Shown here piece by piece: positions 9,350 through 16,784 of a stretch of 64,000 nucleotides of DNA (positions within the stretch are counted from its first letter, which is position 1; the number at the start of each line of letters is the position of its first letter). The DNA comes from Opitutaceae bacterium (GTDB taxonomy: Bacteria; Verrucomicrobiota; Verrucomicrobiia; Opitutales; Opitutaceae). The DNA lies in contig JAGYIG010000004.1 of assembly GCA_018402455.1 (NCBI GenBank), positions 83,008-147,007 on the forward strand. Reading direction: 5' to 3'. The notes under the pieces are model-generated. The model saw nothing but the letters and a program-made list of their open reading frames with translations, was not told where the DNA came from and did not search any database. The position numbers were made by a program, and so were the translations under genes.

Positions 9350-10438
9350 TTACGACCCGAGTTTGCGCGAGACCGCCAACATCGCCTTGACCTGCTGGCT
9401 TGCGCTGCTGCAGCGCGTGGGCCCGCACGCACCACCCCATAAATCAAATCCCGTCATCAGAGGCGACGAAGCACGAGCCCTTGATGCTGGGGTACCGCCA
9501 GGCCCAATAGATCCTCGCTGAAAGCCACGCCACCAGTTCATCCGAAACCACATCCACAAGGTTGCCGCTACGGCATAGCCGTGTTCCCCGGCAGCCTGCA
9601 GGGCAGGCGAATCCTTGAAACGTCGAAGCATCGAGATGGCAGATTGAATGTCATGGGGCCGAAAACGGCAAAATGAAAATACCTGCATTTTGGTGCCCTG
9701 CTGTCGTTTTAGGTCGCGTTGCAAGGGCGCCCACGCCGGCGTTAGCCGCCGTCCTCCGGTTGGGCGGGACTTTAAATCGCCGGTGGGCTTGGGGCGGCGG
9801 GGCCATGGGGCCGTCTTCCAATTGAAGACAATCGTGAGCACCTGAAGGATGAAGGTGACGATGATCACCGCCACGGCCGCCGCGGTGGGCTCCAGCCGCG
9901 TCTGGACCGTGAGCACGACAAACAACACTGAGGCGACCAGCGCGACCAGCGCGTAAAACTGGCCCGGTCGAAACACCAGCGGTTCCTCGTTGGTGATCAC
10001 GTCTCGCAACAACCCGCCGCCCACTGCCGTGACCATGCCCACCAGAATGGCCGCCGCCACCGGCAGCCCGGCTCCGAGCGCTTTCTGAACCCCGAACGCG
10101 GCGTAGGCTCCGAGGGCCAGGGCATCCACCCCGGCGATGATCCGCCGAAACCGCTCCACCCGATCTCCCAGCAGCGAACCCAGGGCGGCGCCCAGCAATG
10201 CCGCTTGAATGTAGAGCGGATTGGTGACCACCCCGGGCGGACCCTGCTGCAAAAATATTCCGTCGCGGATGAGGCCGCCCCCCAACCCCACCAACAGCGC
10301 CAAGGCCGCGATCCCCACCACGTCATAACCCCGCTTCATGGCCACGATGCCCGCGGTCATGGACAGCAGGATCACCGCCCCGATCTCGAACCAGATGGGG
10401 AGAAAAAAGGGATTCACCACCGCTTGGGCAGTTTGCAT
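9350..10438 (-). CDS. TRIC/YadS-like cation channel family protein with unusual C-terminal extension
   Basis: From the ATG at 10438 (MQTAQAVVNPFFLPIWFEIG) the frame encodes 362 residues. The first about 205 match the UPF0126/TRIC family: two repeats with GLGGGLIRDGIFL and AVGGGLLRDVI, and about seven membrane segments. These proteins are normally 200-220 residues. The last about 150 residues are soluble, low in recognisable motifs and lie next to decayed DNA, so they probably reflect loss of the original stop rather than a real domain. The upstream hypothetical gene ends 14 bases before this start, so the two likely form an operon. The function, monovalent cation conduction, is by family only. 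Confidence 0.8.
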   Translation of the reverse strand: MQTAQAVVNPFFLPIWFEIGAVILLSMTAGIVAMKRGYDVVGIAALALLVGLGGGLIRDGIFLQQGPPGVVTNPLYIQAALLGAALGSLLGDRVERFRRIIAGVDALALGAYAAFGVQKALGAGLPVAAAILVGMVTAVGGGLLRDVITNEEPLVFRPGQFYALVALVASVLFVVLTVQTRLEPTAAAVAVIIVTFILQVLTIVFNWKTAPWPRRPKPTGDLKSRPTGGRRLTPAWAPLQRDLKRQQGTKMQVFSFCRFRPHDIQSAISMLRRFKDSPALQAAGEHGYAVAATLWMWFRMNWWRGFQRGSIGPGGTPASRARASSPLMTGFDLWGGACGPTRCSSASQQVKAMLAVSRKLGS

Positions 10439-10452
10439 GGCCGGCAACGCGT

Positions 10453-10914
10453 TCAACCCCGGCCGCCTCGCATCACGAGGACCCGGGCGAGGTCATGTTT
10501 TTGAAATTCCGCCCAGTAGGCATCCTCGAGCTCTTTGAGCCGACCGTCGGCGTTCAACGGCGGGCCCTCCTTGCCGTCCAGCGCCGCGGTGGTTTGCTCC
10601 ACCCCCAGATCACGGTCGGCCAGACGGGCCACCAACTCGTGCCAGAAAATATCGTTGTCCGACTCGCCGACCATCTTCCGCAGCTCTTCATCCCCCTCCA
10701 CTTTGGCCGAAGGGATCAGGCTGCCGTTACCGCTGACGTCGACCAGATCGCCGCAGCCATAACGTTCGGCCAGTTTGAGGATTTTTTGCTCCACGTCGGC
10801 GTAGCGTTCAAAGTGCGGCGACGCTCCGCCTTGTCGGCCCATCACGGCTCGCATGCCGAGATGGACCAGCTCCAGCAGGCGGGCGAACTCTTGCGGTGAA
10901 AACGAATCCTTCAT
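10453..10914 (-). CDS. hypothetical protein (153 aa)
   Basis: A 153-residue soluble protein starting MKDSFSPQEFARLLELVHLG. It has no membrane segment, no cysteine cluster and no motif I recognise. Charged helices (FERYADVEQKILKLAERYG and ELRKMVGESDNDIFWHELVA) suggest an all-alpha fold. It is followed 14 bases later by the TRIC-like gene on the same strand. The start at 10914 is the only sensible ATG. Confidence 0.75.
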   Translation of the reverse strand: MKDSFSPQEFARLLELVHLGMRAVMGRQGGASPHFERYADVEQKILKLAERYGCGDLVDVSGNGSLIPSAKVEGDEELRKMVGESDNDIFWHELVARLADRDLGVEQTTAALDGKEGPPLNADGRLKELEDAYWAEFQKHDLARVLVMRGGRG

Positions 10915-10994
10915 GACGGGGCGCGATCGGGCGACTCCCCACGCTCATTCAGCCGATGCCCCCGCGCAATGGTGGATTTAGGTCCGACCGGAGC

Positions 10995-12725
10995 TCAACG
11001 GTTTCGGTCCGCCCGGATACCGGCCCAACGCAACAGCACCCCGCAGGTCAGCACAAACGCCGCCAGACACGCAATGGCCACCCGATCACCCAAGGTATTG
11101 GGCACCAACAAAAATGCCGTCAGCAGTCCACCGGTCACGAGGATCAAATTACCCGTGATCTTCGCTTGCGCGCCATCCAGCGAACCGCCGATTTCCGTTT
11201 CGAAATCTATCGGCGTCTGGGTGCGCTCCCAAAACTCGGTCTCCCGGGTGAGGTCTGCCGCGCGGCGCCGCTGCCGGAAGGGCCAGGCCAGCAGGAGCGC
11301 CAGCAGCGCGCCCAACACGACGAGGAAGCTGCGCTCCTGCAGCGCCCACACGTTGCCGTTCATTTTCTCATCGATGACGGTGTAGAGGGACATGATCAGG
11401 CCGCCGCCGAGCATCACAAAATAATACCAGCCCGGCATCTTGCGGATAAAAATTCCGGCCACCAGCGGCAGGGTGATCGGAATCGAGACCACCGAGGCGA
11501 TGATCATGTAGGAATCAAACATGGCAAACCGGGTCTGCTGGGAGAGCCCGATCGACATGCTGATGATGAGAATCCCCAGCAGCACCGTGATGCTGCGGCA
11601 GAGTCGCAGTTGCACGAAATCGGACAGCGCCGCCTTCCCCATCCACTTGCGCAGGGGCAGCAGAAAATTGTTCACCAGCACCCCGGTCGTCGTGTTCAAG
11701 CCCCAGTCCATGCTACTCATGGTCGCCGAGAACATGGCCGCAATCATGACCCCCAACAGGCCGTTGGGCAGCACGTGCGCCGCGGTGATCGCATAAGACG
11801 TCGTCGCCGGATCACCCACCGCCATCGCCATGACTTCGTCGGCGTAGAGGAACCGCGCGACCATGGGTGGGATAAACCAAACCGCCACCCCGATGGCCAT
11901 CAGCGCCATGCAGAACCAGCTCGCCCGCGACGCCTCCCGGCCGTCCTTGGCCGCCAGGAACTTGTTGGCCGCCCCGAGGTGAATCTGGGAAATCATCTGC
12001 ATCACGAACGCCATCACCATCCACAGCCCGGTGTAACGGTCATTGGGGAATTGGCCGGGCTCCTTCACAAAGGTGAAACTGCCCTCGGCCACCATCTGCT
12101 GGTAGTTCTCGATAAACGCGCCCACGCCACCCACCTCCATGATGCAGAGCACGGCCATCAACAACGTCATGCCATACATGATCACGCCCTGGACCACATC
12201 GGTCGCCATCACCCCCCACATGCCCCCCGTGGTGGAGTAGGCCAAAGTAATCACGCCGATGATGGTGATCATCCAAATCACCGGCAGGCCAAACACCGCA
12301 CTGACAAATACCGCCAAGGCCCACAGCTGAATCGCGGCACTCAGCGGATTCAAAATGATGCCGGTGATGACAAAGGTCTGCTCGGCCCCCAGCCCAAACC
12401 GCGCGCGCACCAAATCACCGGAGGTGTAGGCACGTGACTGACGCCACCAGCGGCCGAGAAACGTCGCCCCCAGAATAAACCCAGTGATGTTGGCCAGGTA
12501 GATGATGACAGCCGACGGGCCCGCCTCGAAAATCGCCGACGCATTGCCGGTGAAGGTGAACGCACTGATGCCCGCCATGAGCATGCTGGTGCCCACCATC
12601 CACCACGTGCCCCGACCACCTCCGCGCACAAAATCACTCAGGTTGTTGTTGAAACGGGCGAAGACGCCGCCGATGACGATCAACAGAATGAAATAAGCAC
12701 CGAGGGTGACGTATTCGAGATTCAT
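10995..12725 (-). CDS. sodium:solute symporter (SSS family)
   Basis: A 576-residue inner-membrane transporter of the SSS (SLC5-like) family with about 13 hydrophobic segments. Family text includes DFVRGGGRGTWWMVGTSMLM, GISAFTFTGNASAIFEAGPS, and GLNTTTGVLVNNFL. It couples Na+ entry to uptake of a small solute such as a sugar or organic acid; the substrate cannot be read from the sequence. It is a single-gene unit, divergent from glyS, with about 395 bases of upstream space. Confidence 0.93.
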   Translation of the reverse strand: MNLEYVTLGAYFILLIVIGGVFARFNNNLSDFVRGGGRGTWWMVGTSMLMAGISAFTFTGNASAIFEAGPSAVIIYLANITGFILGATFLGRWWRQSRAYTSGDLVRARFGLGAEQTFVITGIILNPLSAAIQLWALAVFVSAVFGLPVIWMITIIGVITLAYSTTGGMWGVMATDVVQGVIMYGMTLLMAVLCIMEVGGVGAFIENYQQMVAEGSFTFVKEPGQFPNDRYTGLWMVMAFVMQMISQIHLGAANKFLAAKDGREASRASWFCMALMAIGVAVWFIPPMVARFLYADEVMAMAVGDPATTSYAITAAHVLPNGLLGVMIAAMFSATMSSMDWGLNTTTGVLVNNFLLPLRKWMGKAALSDFVQLRLCRSITVLLGILIISMSIGLSQQTRFAMFDSYMIIASVVSIPITLPLVAGIFIRKMPGWYYFVMLGGGLIMSLYTVIDEKMNGNVWALQERSFLVVLGALLALLLAWPFRQRRRAADLTRETEFWERTQTPIDFETEIGGSLDGAQAKITGNLILVTGGLLTAFLLVPNTLGDRVAIACLAAFVLTCGVLLRWAGIRADRNR

Positions 12726-13120
12726 GGGGCAGCGGGGTGGGGGCGGGGTGCGGGGAACCGCCTCTCAAATTAGGTAGGCCCTCCGTTCTGAAACCTGCCT
12801 CCCAATCGGCAACGTAATAGTCCGAAAATTCAGACAATTATCCCTGAAATTTCATCTCTACCCTACCGCCATCTAGTAACCACATCTATGAACGAAGTGA
12901 ATGGCCTGACATGGACCCAAATAAGCACGAATGGCGTTCCGTCTACCGGCTTCACGTCGAGGAGGATAAAAAAAGGTTTCAGTGCGTAGCGGTAGCGAAG
13001 CCAATTCGGGTCCCTTCGTGGTTCAAATACCTCCCTGCCTCTCAGCGGCATTTCTTGATCCTCGATCCCTGATACTTGCGACTTGAGCGAACTGGCCGGA
13101 ACCGGCTATTTTCGCTCCTT
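12726..13120. other. intergenic region between the SSS symporter and glyS
   Basis: A 395-base gap that should hold two divergent promoters. The two short open frames here lack coding character. I see no tRNA, repeat or convincing terminator. Confidence 0.5.
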
Positions 13121-14649
13121 ATGTCCAAGCCTGCCGAGTCTTCCGCCAACCTCATGGAGTCCATCGTTTCCCTCGCGAAACGGCGGGGCTTTGTTTTCCA
13201 GTCGTCCGAAATCTACGGCGGCTACAACGGCTTCTTCGACTTCGGCCCCCTTGGGATCGAGCTCAAAAAGAACATCCGCGACTGCTGGTGGGACGATATG
13301 GTGCGCCGCCGCGACGACGTCGTGGGGGTGGAGACTTCCATCATCATGCACCCCAAGGTGTGGCAGGCCTCCGGCCACGTCGGGGGCTTCACCGATCCCC
13401 TCGTCGATTGCAAAGTGTCGAAGCAGCGCTTCCGCGCCGACCAACTTTTCTTCGCGGCCGTCACCGTTGACGGTGAGACCAAGGGCTACGTTTCCGCCCT
13501 CGAATCGGAAGACACCGCCGGCGAACTGCAGGCCGCCGCCGAGAAGCTCAAGCGCAAGCAAGCCCTCCAAGGCGAACTCGCGCCGATCGTGATGCAGGAG
13601 TTCACCGCGGCCACGCCCGAACAGATCCCCCTCATCCCCTCGCCCGCCACGGGCGAGGCCGGCAGCCTCACCCCGCCCCGCGACTTCAACATGATGTTCG
13701 AAACCCACGTCGGCGCCCTGCGCGACGGTTCCTCGGTTTCCTACCTGCGACCGGAAACGGCTCAGGGCATGTTCGTCGACTTCAAACCCATCGTCGACAC
13801 CGGCCGGGTCAAGCTGCCCTTCGGCATCGCCCAAATCGGCAAATCGTTCCGCAACGAGATCACGCCGCGCAACTTCATCTTCCGCTCCCGCGAATTCGAA
13901 CAAATGGAGATGGAGTATTTCATCCACGAGGACGCCGATTGGGAAAAGGCGCACCGGGACTGGATCCAATGGTGCTGGGACTGGCTGCTCTCCATCGGCC
14001 TGCCGGCCGAGATGCTGTCGCTCTACGACCACGAGAAGGCCAAGCTGGCGTTTTACTCCCGCGGCACGACCGACATCATGTTCCAGTATCCGTTCGGCGT
14101 GCAGGAGCTCTGGGGCATCGCCGCCCGCGGCAACTATGACCTGACCCAACACGCCGCCGCCTCCGGCAAGCCGCAGGAGATTTTCGACGAAGCGACCAAG
14201 AAGAAATTCATTCCGCACGTCATCGAGCCCGCGGTCGGCGTCGATCGTATCTTCCTCGCCGTGCTCTGTGCCGCCTACGCGGAGGAGGAGGTCACCGACG
14301 ACAAGGGCAAGACCGAGATCCGCACGGTGCTGCGCCTGAGCCCCCGAATCGCCCCCGTCAAAGTGGCCGTGCTGCCCTTGCTGAAAAACAAGGAGGCCCT
14401 GACCGACCGCGCCAAAGCCCTCTACCAAAAGCTGCAGCGCCGCTACGCCGCCTACTACGACGAGGCGGGGCCATCGGCCGCCGCTACCGCCGCCAGGACG
14501 AGATTGGGACGCCGTATTGTGTCACCATCGACTTCGAGACCATCGAAGGCGAAGGCGACACCTTCACCCTGCGCGAACGCGACTCGATGGCCCAAAAGCG
14601 CATCACCGAAGCCGAGCTCTTCGCCCTCTTGGACGAGCAGGTTTACTGA
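13121..14649 (+). CDS. glyS: glycyl-tRNA synthetase (single-chain, class II) with an apparent 1-base deletion
   Basis: The ATG at 13121 starts [20 protein letters not shown] and leads into the eukaryote/archaeal-type dimeric Gly[42 protein letters not shown] and [20 protein letters not shown] (class II motifs). The frame is lost at about 14468: after YAAYYDEAG the true C-terminus ([20 protein letters not shown] to [11 protein letters not shown], stop at 14649) continues in another frame. Restoring one G in the run near 14468-14471 gives a normal 509-residue enzyme. The domain lost otherwise is the conserved anticodon-binding domain. The gene is essential, so a base-call error is the simplest explanation. 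The uncorrected frame would run to 14749, through the hicA start. HicA follows 5 bases after the true stop. Confidence 0.93.
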
Positions 14650-14654
14650 GGCCG

Positions 14655-14843
14655 ATGAAAATCCGCGACGTCCTCAAGCAGCTGCAAAAGGACGGATGGG
14701 TTCTTGTCAGGACCCGCGGGAGTCATCGTCAATTCCGTCACCCTGTTAAGTCCGGGACGGTGACGGTTGCCGGCCATCCATCCGTGGACTTGCCGCCGGG
14801 GACACTTCGTAGCATCTTCAAACAAGCCGACTTGGAATCATGA
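14655..14843 (+). CDS. hicA: HicA-type toxin (YcfA-like mRNA interferase)
   Basis: A 62-residue protein with the HicA fold signature: [20 protein letters not shown], then GSHRQFRHP containing the catalytic-type His, then [20 protein letters not shown]. HicA proteins bind double-stranded-RNA-like folds and cleave mRNA when free of HicB. The stop overlaps the hicB start (ATGA at 14840-14843), the usual coupled arrangement. The pair lies directly downstream of glyS in the same direction and may be read from its promoter. Confidence 0.92.
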   Translation: MKIRDVLKQLQKDGWVLVRTRGSHRQFRHPVKSGTVTVAGHPSVDLPPGTLRSIFKQADLES

Positions 14844-15058
14844 ACCGCCGCTACACCGTAGTTATCGAAAAAGGAACCAACAGTTACGGCGCGTATGTGC
14901 CCGACTTGCCCGGCTGCGTCGCCGCGGCCCGCACCAAGGCCAGCGTGCTTAAGCTGATCCGTGAAGCTATCGAAATCCATGTCGAGGACCTACGCGATAC
15001 CGGAGCCAAAGTCCCTCGCGCCTCCGCCACCGCCATCCCGGTCGAAGTGACCATTTAA
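14840..15058 (+). CDS. hicB: HicB-type antitoxin
   Basis: A 72-residue HicB N-terminal-type domain: RRYTVVIEKGTNSYGAYVPD, LPGCVAAARTKASVLKLIRE and AIEIHVEDL. It neutralises HicA by binding it. It is short and lacks an obvious C-terminal DNA-binding domain, as in the compact HicB forms. It is translationally coupled to hicA by a 4-base overlap. Confidence 0.92.
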   Translation: MNRRYTVVIEKGTNSYGAYVPDLPGCVAAARTKASVLKLIREAIEIHVEDLRDTGAKVPRASATAIPVEVTI

Positions 15059-15899
15059 TCAGCCAAATCGCTGCGGTTCCCGATCTTGCGCTGGGCCAGT
15101 TCCACTGTTTGGCGAATTCCCGTTTCCCGACGAGCTACTCGAAGCTCTCCTTTTCCCTGGACTCTCTCAGTCGCCAATCCGCAATCATTTGATCGATCTG
15201 GCCGATGGTTCCCGCGCGGCTGAGTATCGGCTGCAGCGCATCGAGCCCGTTCTCGGGGTCTACGATTTGGTTATTCTCGATCTGGAAAATGTCCGCGGCA
15301 TGAACAGCTCGTTCGCCCACGCGCTCCTCATGCCATTGATCGTCAATCACGGTCAAGAGGTCCTGCAAAAACTCCGATTCCGGCACGGCTACCCCGTAGT
15401 CAAACTCATGATTGAAGCGGCGCTGCCAAGGGGAGTCCGAAGCTCAGCCGCAAACGCGGCTCACGTTTGAGGGCTCGCCACTGAGAGCCACTGAGATCGT
15501 CTCCGGGCGGCCAATCGTTTGTCGTCAGCCAGAGGGGATCCAGCCGTCACTTGCCTTCCCAGAGGTTGGGAAGGAGGTAACATCCCTTCCCCGTCGGGCC
15601 CGCTTCGGCGTCACCGCCGACTGAATTTGCTCGATATGCTGGCGCGACGCCGTGAGCAGTCGCCACCGTGGCGATGAGCAGATCGGCCAGTCGCATTGAG
15701 GACTGCCGAACCCGGTCTTGGCCCCAAAGTCACCGATTTTGCCCGTAATCGCCGTCTCCAGCCTGCAATGTCTTGCGACTCACGTCTCGTTGTGACAGGC
15801 GGGAGGATTGCACATCCACCGCCCTCTTTTTCCGCCCCCTATCGCTGGCGTCCGCCTGCCAGCCTGCCGATTTGATTCGACATCAGGGACCTCCGCCTG
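15059..15899. other. non-coding or decayed stretch between hicB and the SWIM/SNF2 gene
   Basis: No intact gene is visible in 841 bases. On the plus strand there is a possible STAS-like remnant (listed separately). On the minus strand around 15640-15700 the string RLADLLIATVATAHGVAPAY resembles part of a PIN-domain (VapC) toxin but is not in a complete frame. The rest is unassigned. Confidence 0.4.
15189..15470 (+). pseudogene. possible DUF4325/STAS-like protein remnant
   Basis: The frame reads IDLADGSRAAEYRLQRIEPV then YDLVILDLENVRGMNSSFAH and ends at 15470. The pattern of a conserved SR.A...L followed by a hydrophobic strand, LDLENVRGMNSSFAHALL, resembles STAS-like DUF4325 proteins. There is no ATG start (the frame is open into the hicB region, first plausible codon TTG at 15189), and the C-terminus is short. 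It is probably a fragment. The assignment is weak. Confidence 0.3.
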
Positions 15900-16661
15900 A
15901 TGCCCCCCCGCTACCGTCCCACCGCGATGCGCGCCGTGCGCACGCCCGAAGCCATCAAAGCGTTGATCGAACGGCTGGACGCCTTCGACGCGCGCGCCCG
16001 GGAGCGCGGCCGGGATTATCTGAAGGACGGAGCCGTCGCCGCCGTATGGTCGGAAGCGGATCACTTGGTCAAAGCCGAGGTGGTGGGCAACGCCCGCTAC
16101 CAGCTCACGTGGTTCTTCACCCGCGGTAAGTGGACTTTCCAGTGCTCCTGCCCGGACAAACGTGACTGCAAGCACGCCTACGCCTCCGGTTATGCTTGGA
16201 TCACCGCGGTGGAAACCGGCGCCCCGGATGGCCGCCGCGATCCCCGGACCATTCCCCACCGCTTGGAGAGCACCTTCACCCAGGCCGTCACGTCCTCCGA
16301 CGAACACGCCCTGGAGAAGGAGCTCGCCCGCTGGTTGCGGGTGCTGCCTTCACCCGAATCCACGGCCGCCGCGGCCGCTCCGCACCCCCTCTTCGAAGAC
16401 ATCGCGGGACTGCGGGTGCGACTGGATCACGCCGGCAATTGGCTGATCGAGGTGCAACGCCGCGGCCAAAAACCGTGGAAACCGCCCACCCAGCGTTGGT
16501 TCAACGACTTGGTCAAACTGCGTCCCGCGGACCTCGAAAAACTGCCCCCGGCCGAGGCCAGTCTCGTGGCCGCCCTCGCCGTCCTCGCCGACCCGCCTCC
16601 TGCCCACCGGTCTCACCGCCAGAAGCGCCGCTACCCGCCGAAGCCGTCGCGGAAGTCCTAG
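15900..16661 (+). CDS. SWIM zinc-finger N-terminal part of an SNF2 helicase (frame-interrupted)
   Basis: The 253-residue frame contains a SWIM zinc finger: FQCSCPDKRDCKHAYA at about residues 80-95 (Cys-x-Cys, Cys-x-His). This N-terminus is normally fused to an SNF2 ATPase, which follows from 16785 in the same frame number. The reading changes frame near 16590, again near 16690 and again near 16740, each time by one base in the same direction. With the three bases restored the pieces join (PPVSPPEAPLPAEAVAEVLA, then MPDGQPLTIRPDPVGA, then ATLAADGDDRLDLQMVTPDG). The last residues before 16661 are therefore out of frame. A second start at 15927 (MRAVRTPEAIKALIERL) is possible. Confidence 0.75.
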   Translation: MPPRYRPTAMRAVRTPEAIKALIERLDAFDARARERGRDYLKDGAVAAVWSEADHLVKAEVVGNARYQLTWFFTRGKWTFQCSCPDKRDCKHAYASGYAWITAVETGAPDGRRDPRTIPHRLESTFTQAVTSSDEHALEKELARWLRVLPSPESTAAAAAPHPLFEDIAGLRVRLDHAGNWLIEVQRRGQKPWKPPTQRWFNDLVKLRPADLEKLPPAEASLVAALAVLADPPPAHRSHRQKRRYPPKPSRKS

Positions 16662-16784
16662 CACCGCGTCCGCCCGCCCCGCTCTGGCCATGCCCGACGG
16701 CCAGCCGCTGACGATTAGGCCGGATCCCGTTGGTGCCCAGGGGCCACCCTCGCCGCCGACGGCGACGACCGCCTGGATCTGCAA

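Noticed and set aside
10956..12437. 493-codon plus-strand frame opposite the SSS symporter
   Set aside because: Antisense shadow of a membrane protein, rich in His/Gln/Arg, no start context.
13010..13040. tRNA-like T-arm text (GTGGTTCAAATACC)
   Set aside because: No matching D-arm, anticodon arm or acceptor stem around it.
12863..13051. 62-codon minus-strand frame upstream of glyS
   Set aside because: No ribosome binding site, no family features and unusual composition; treated as intergenic.
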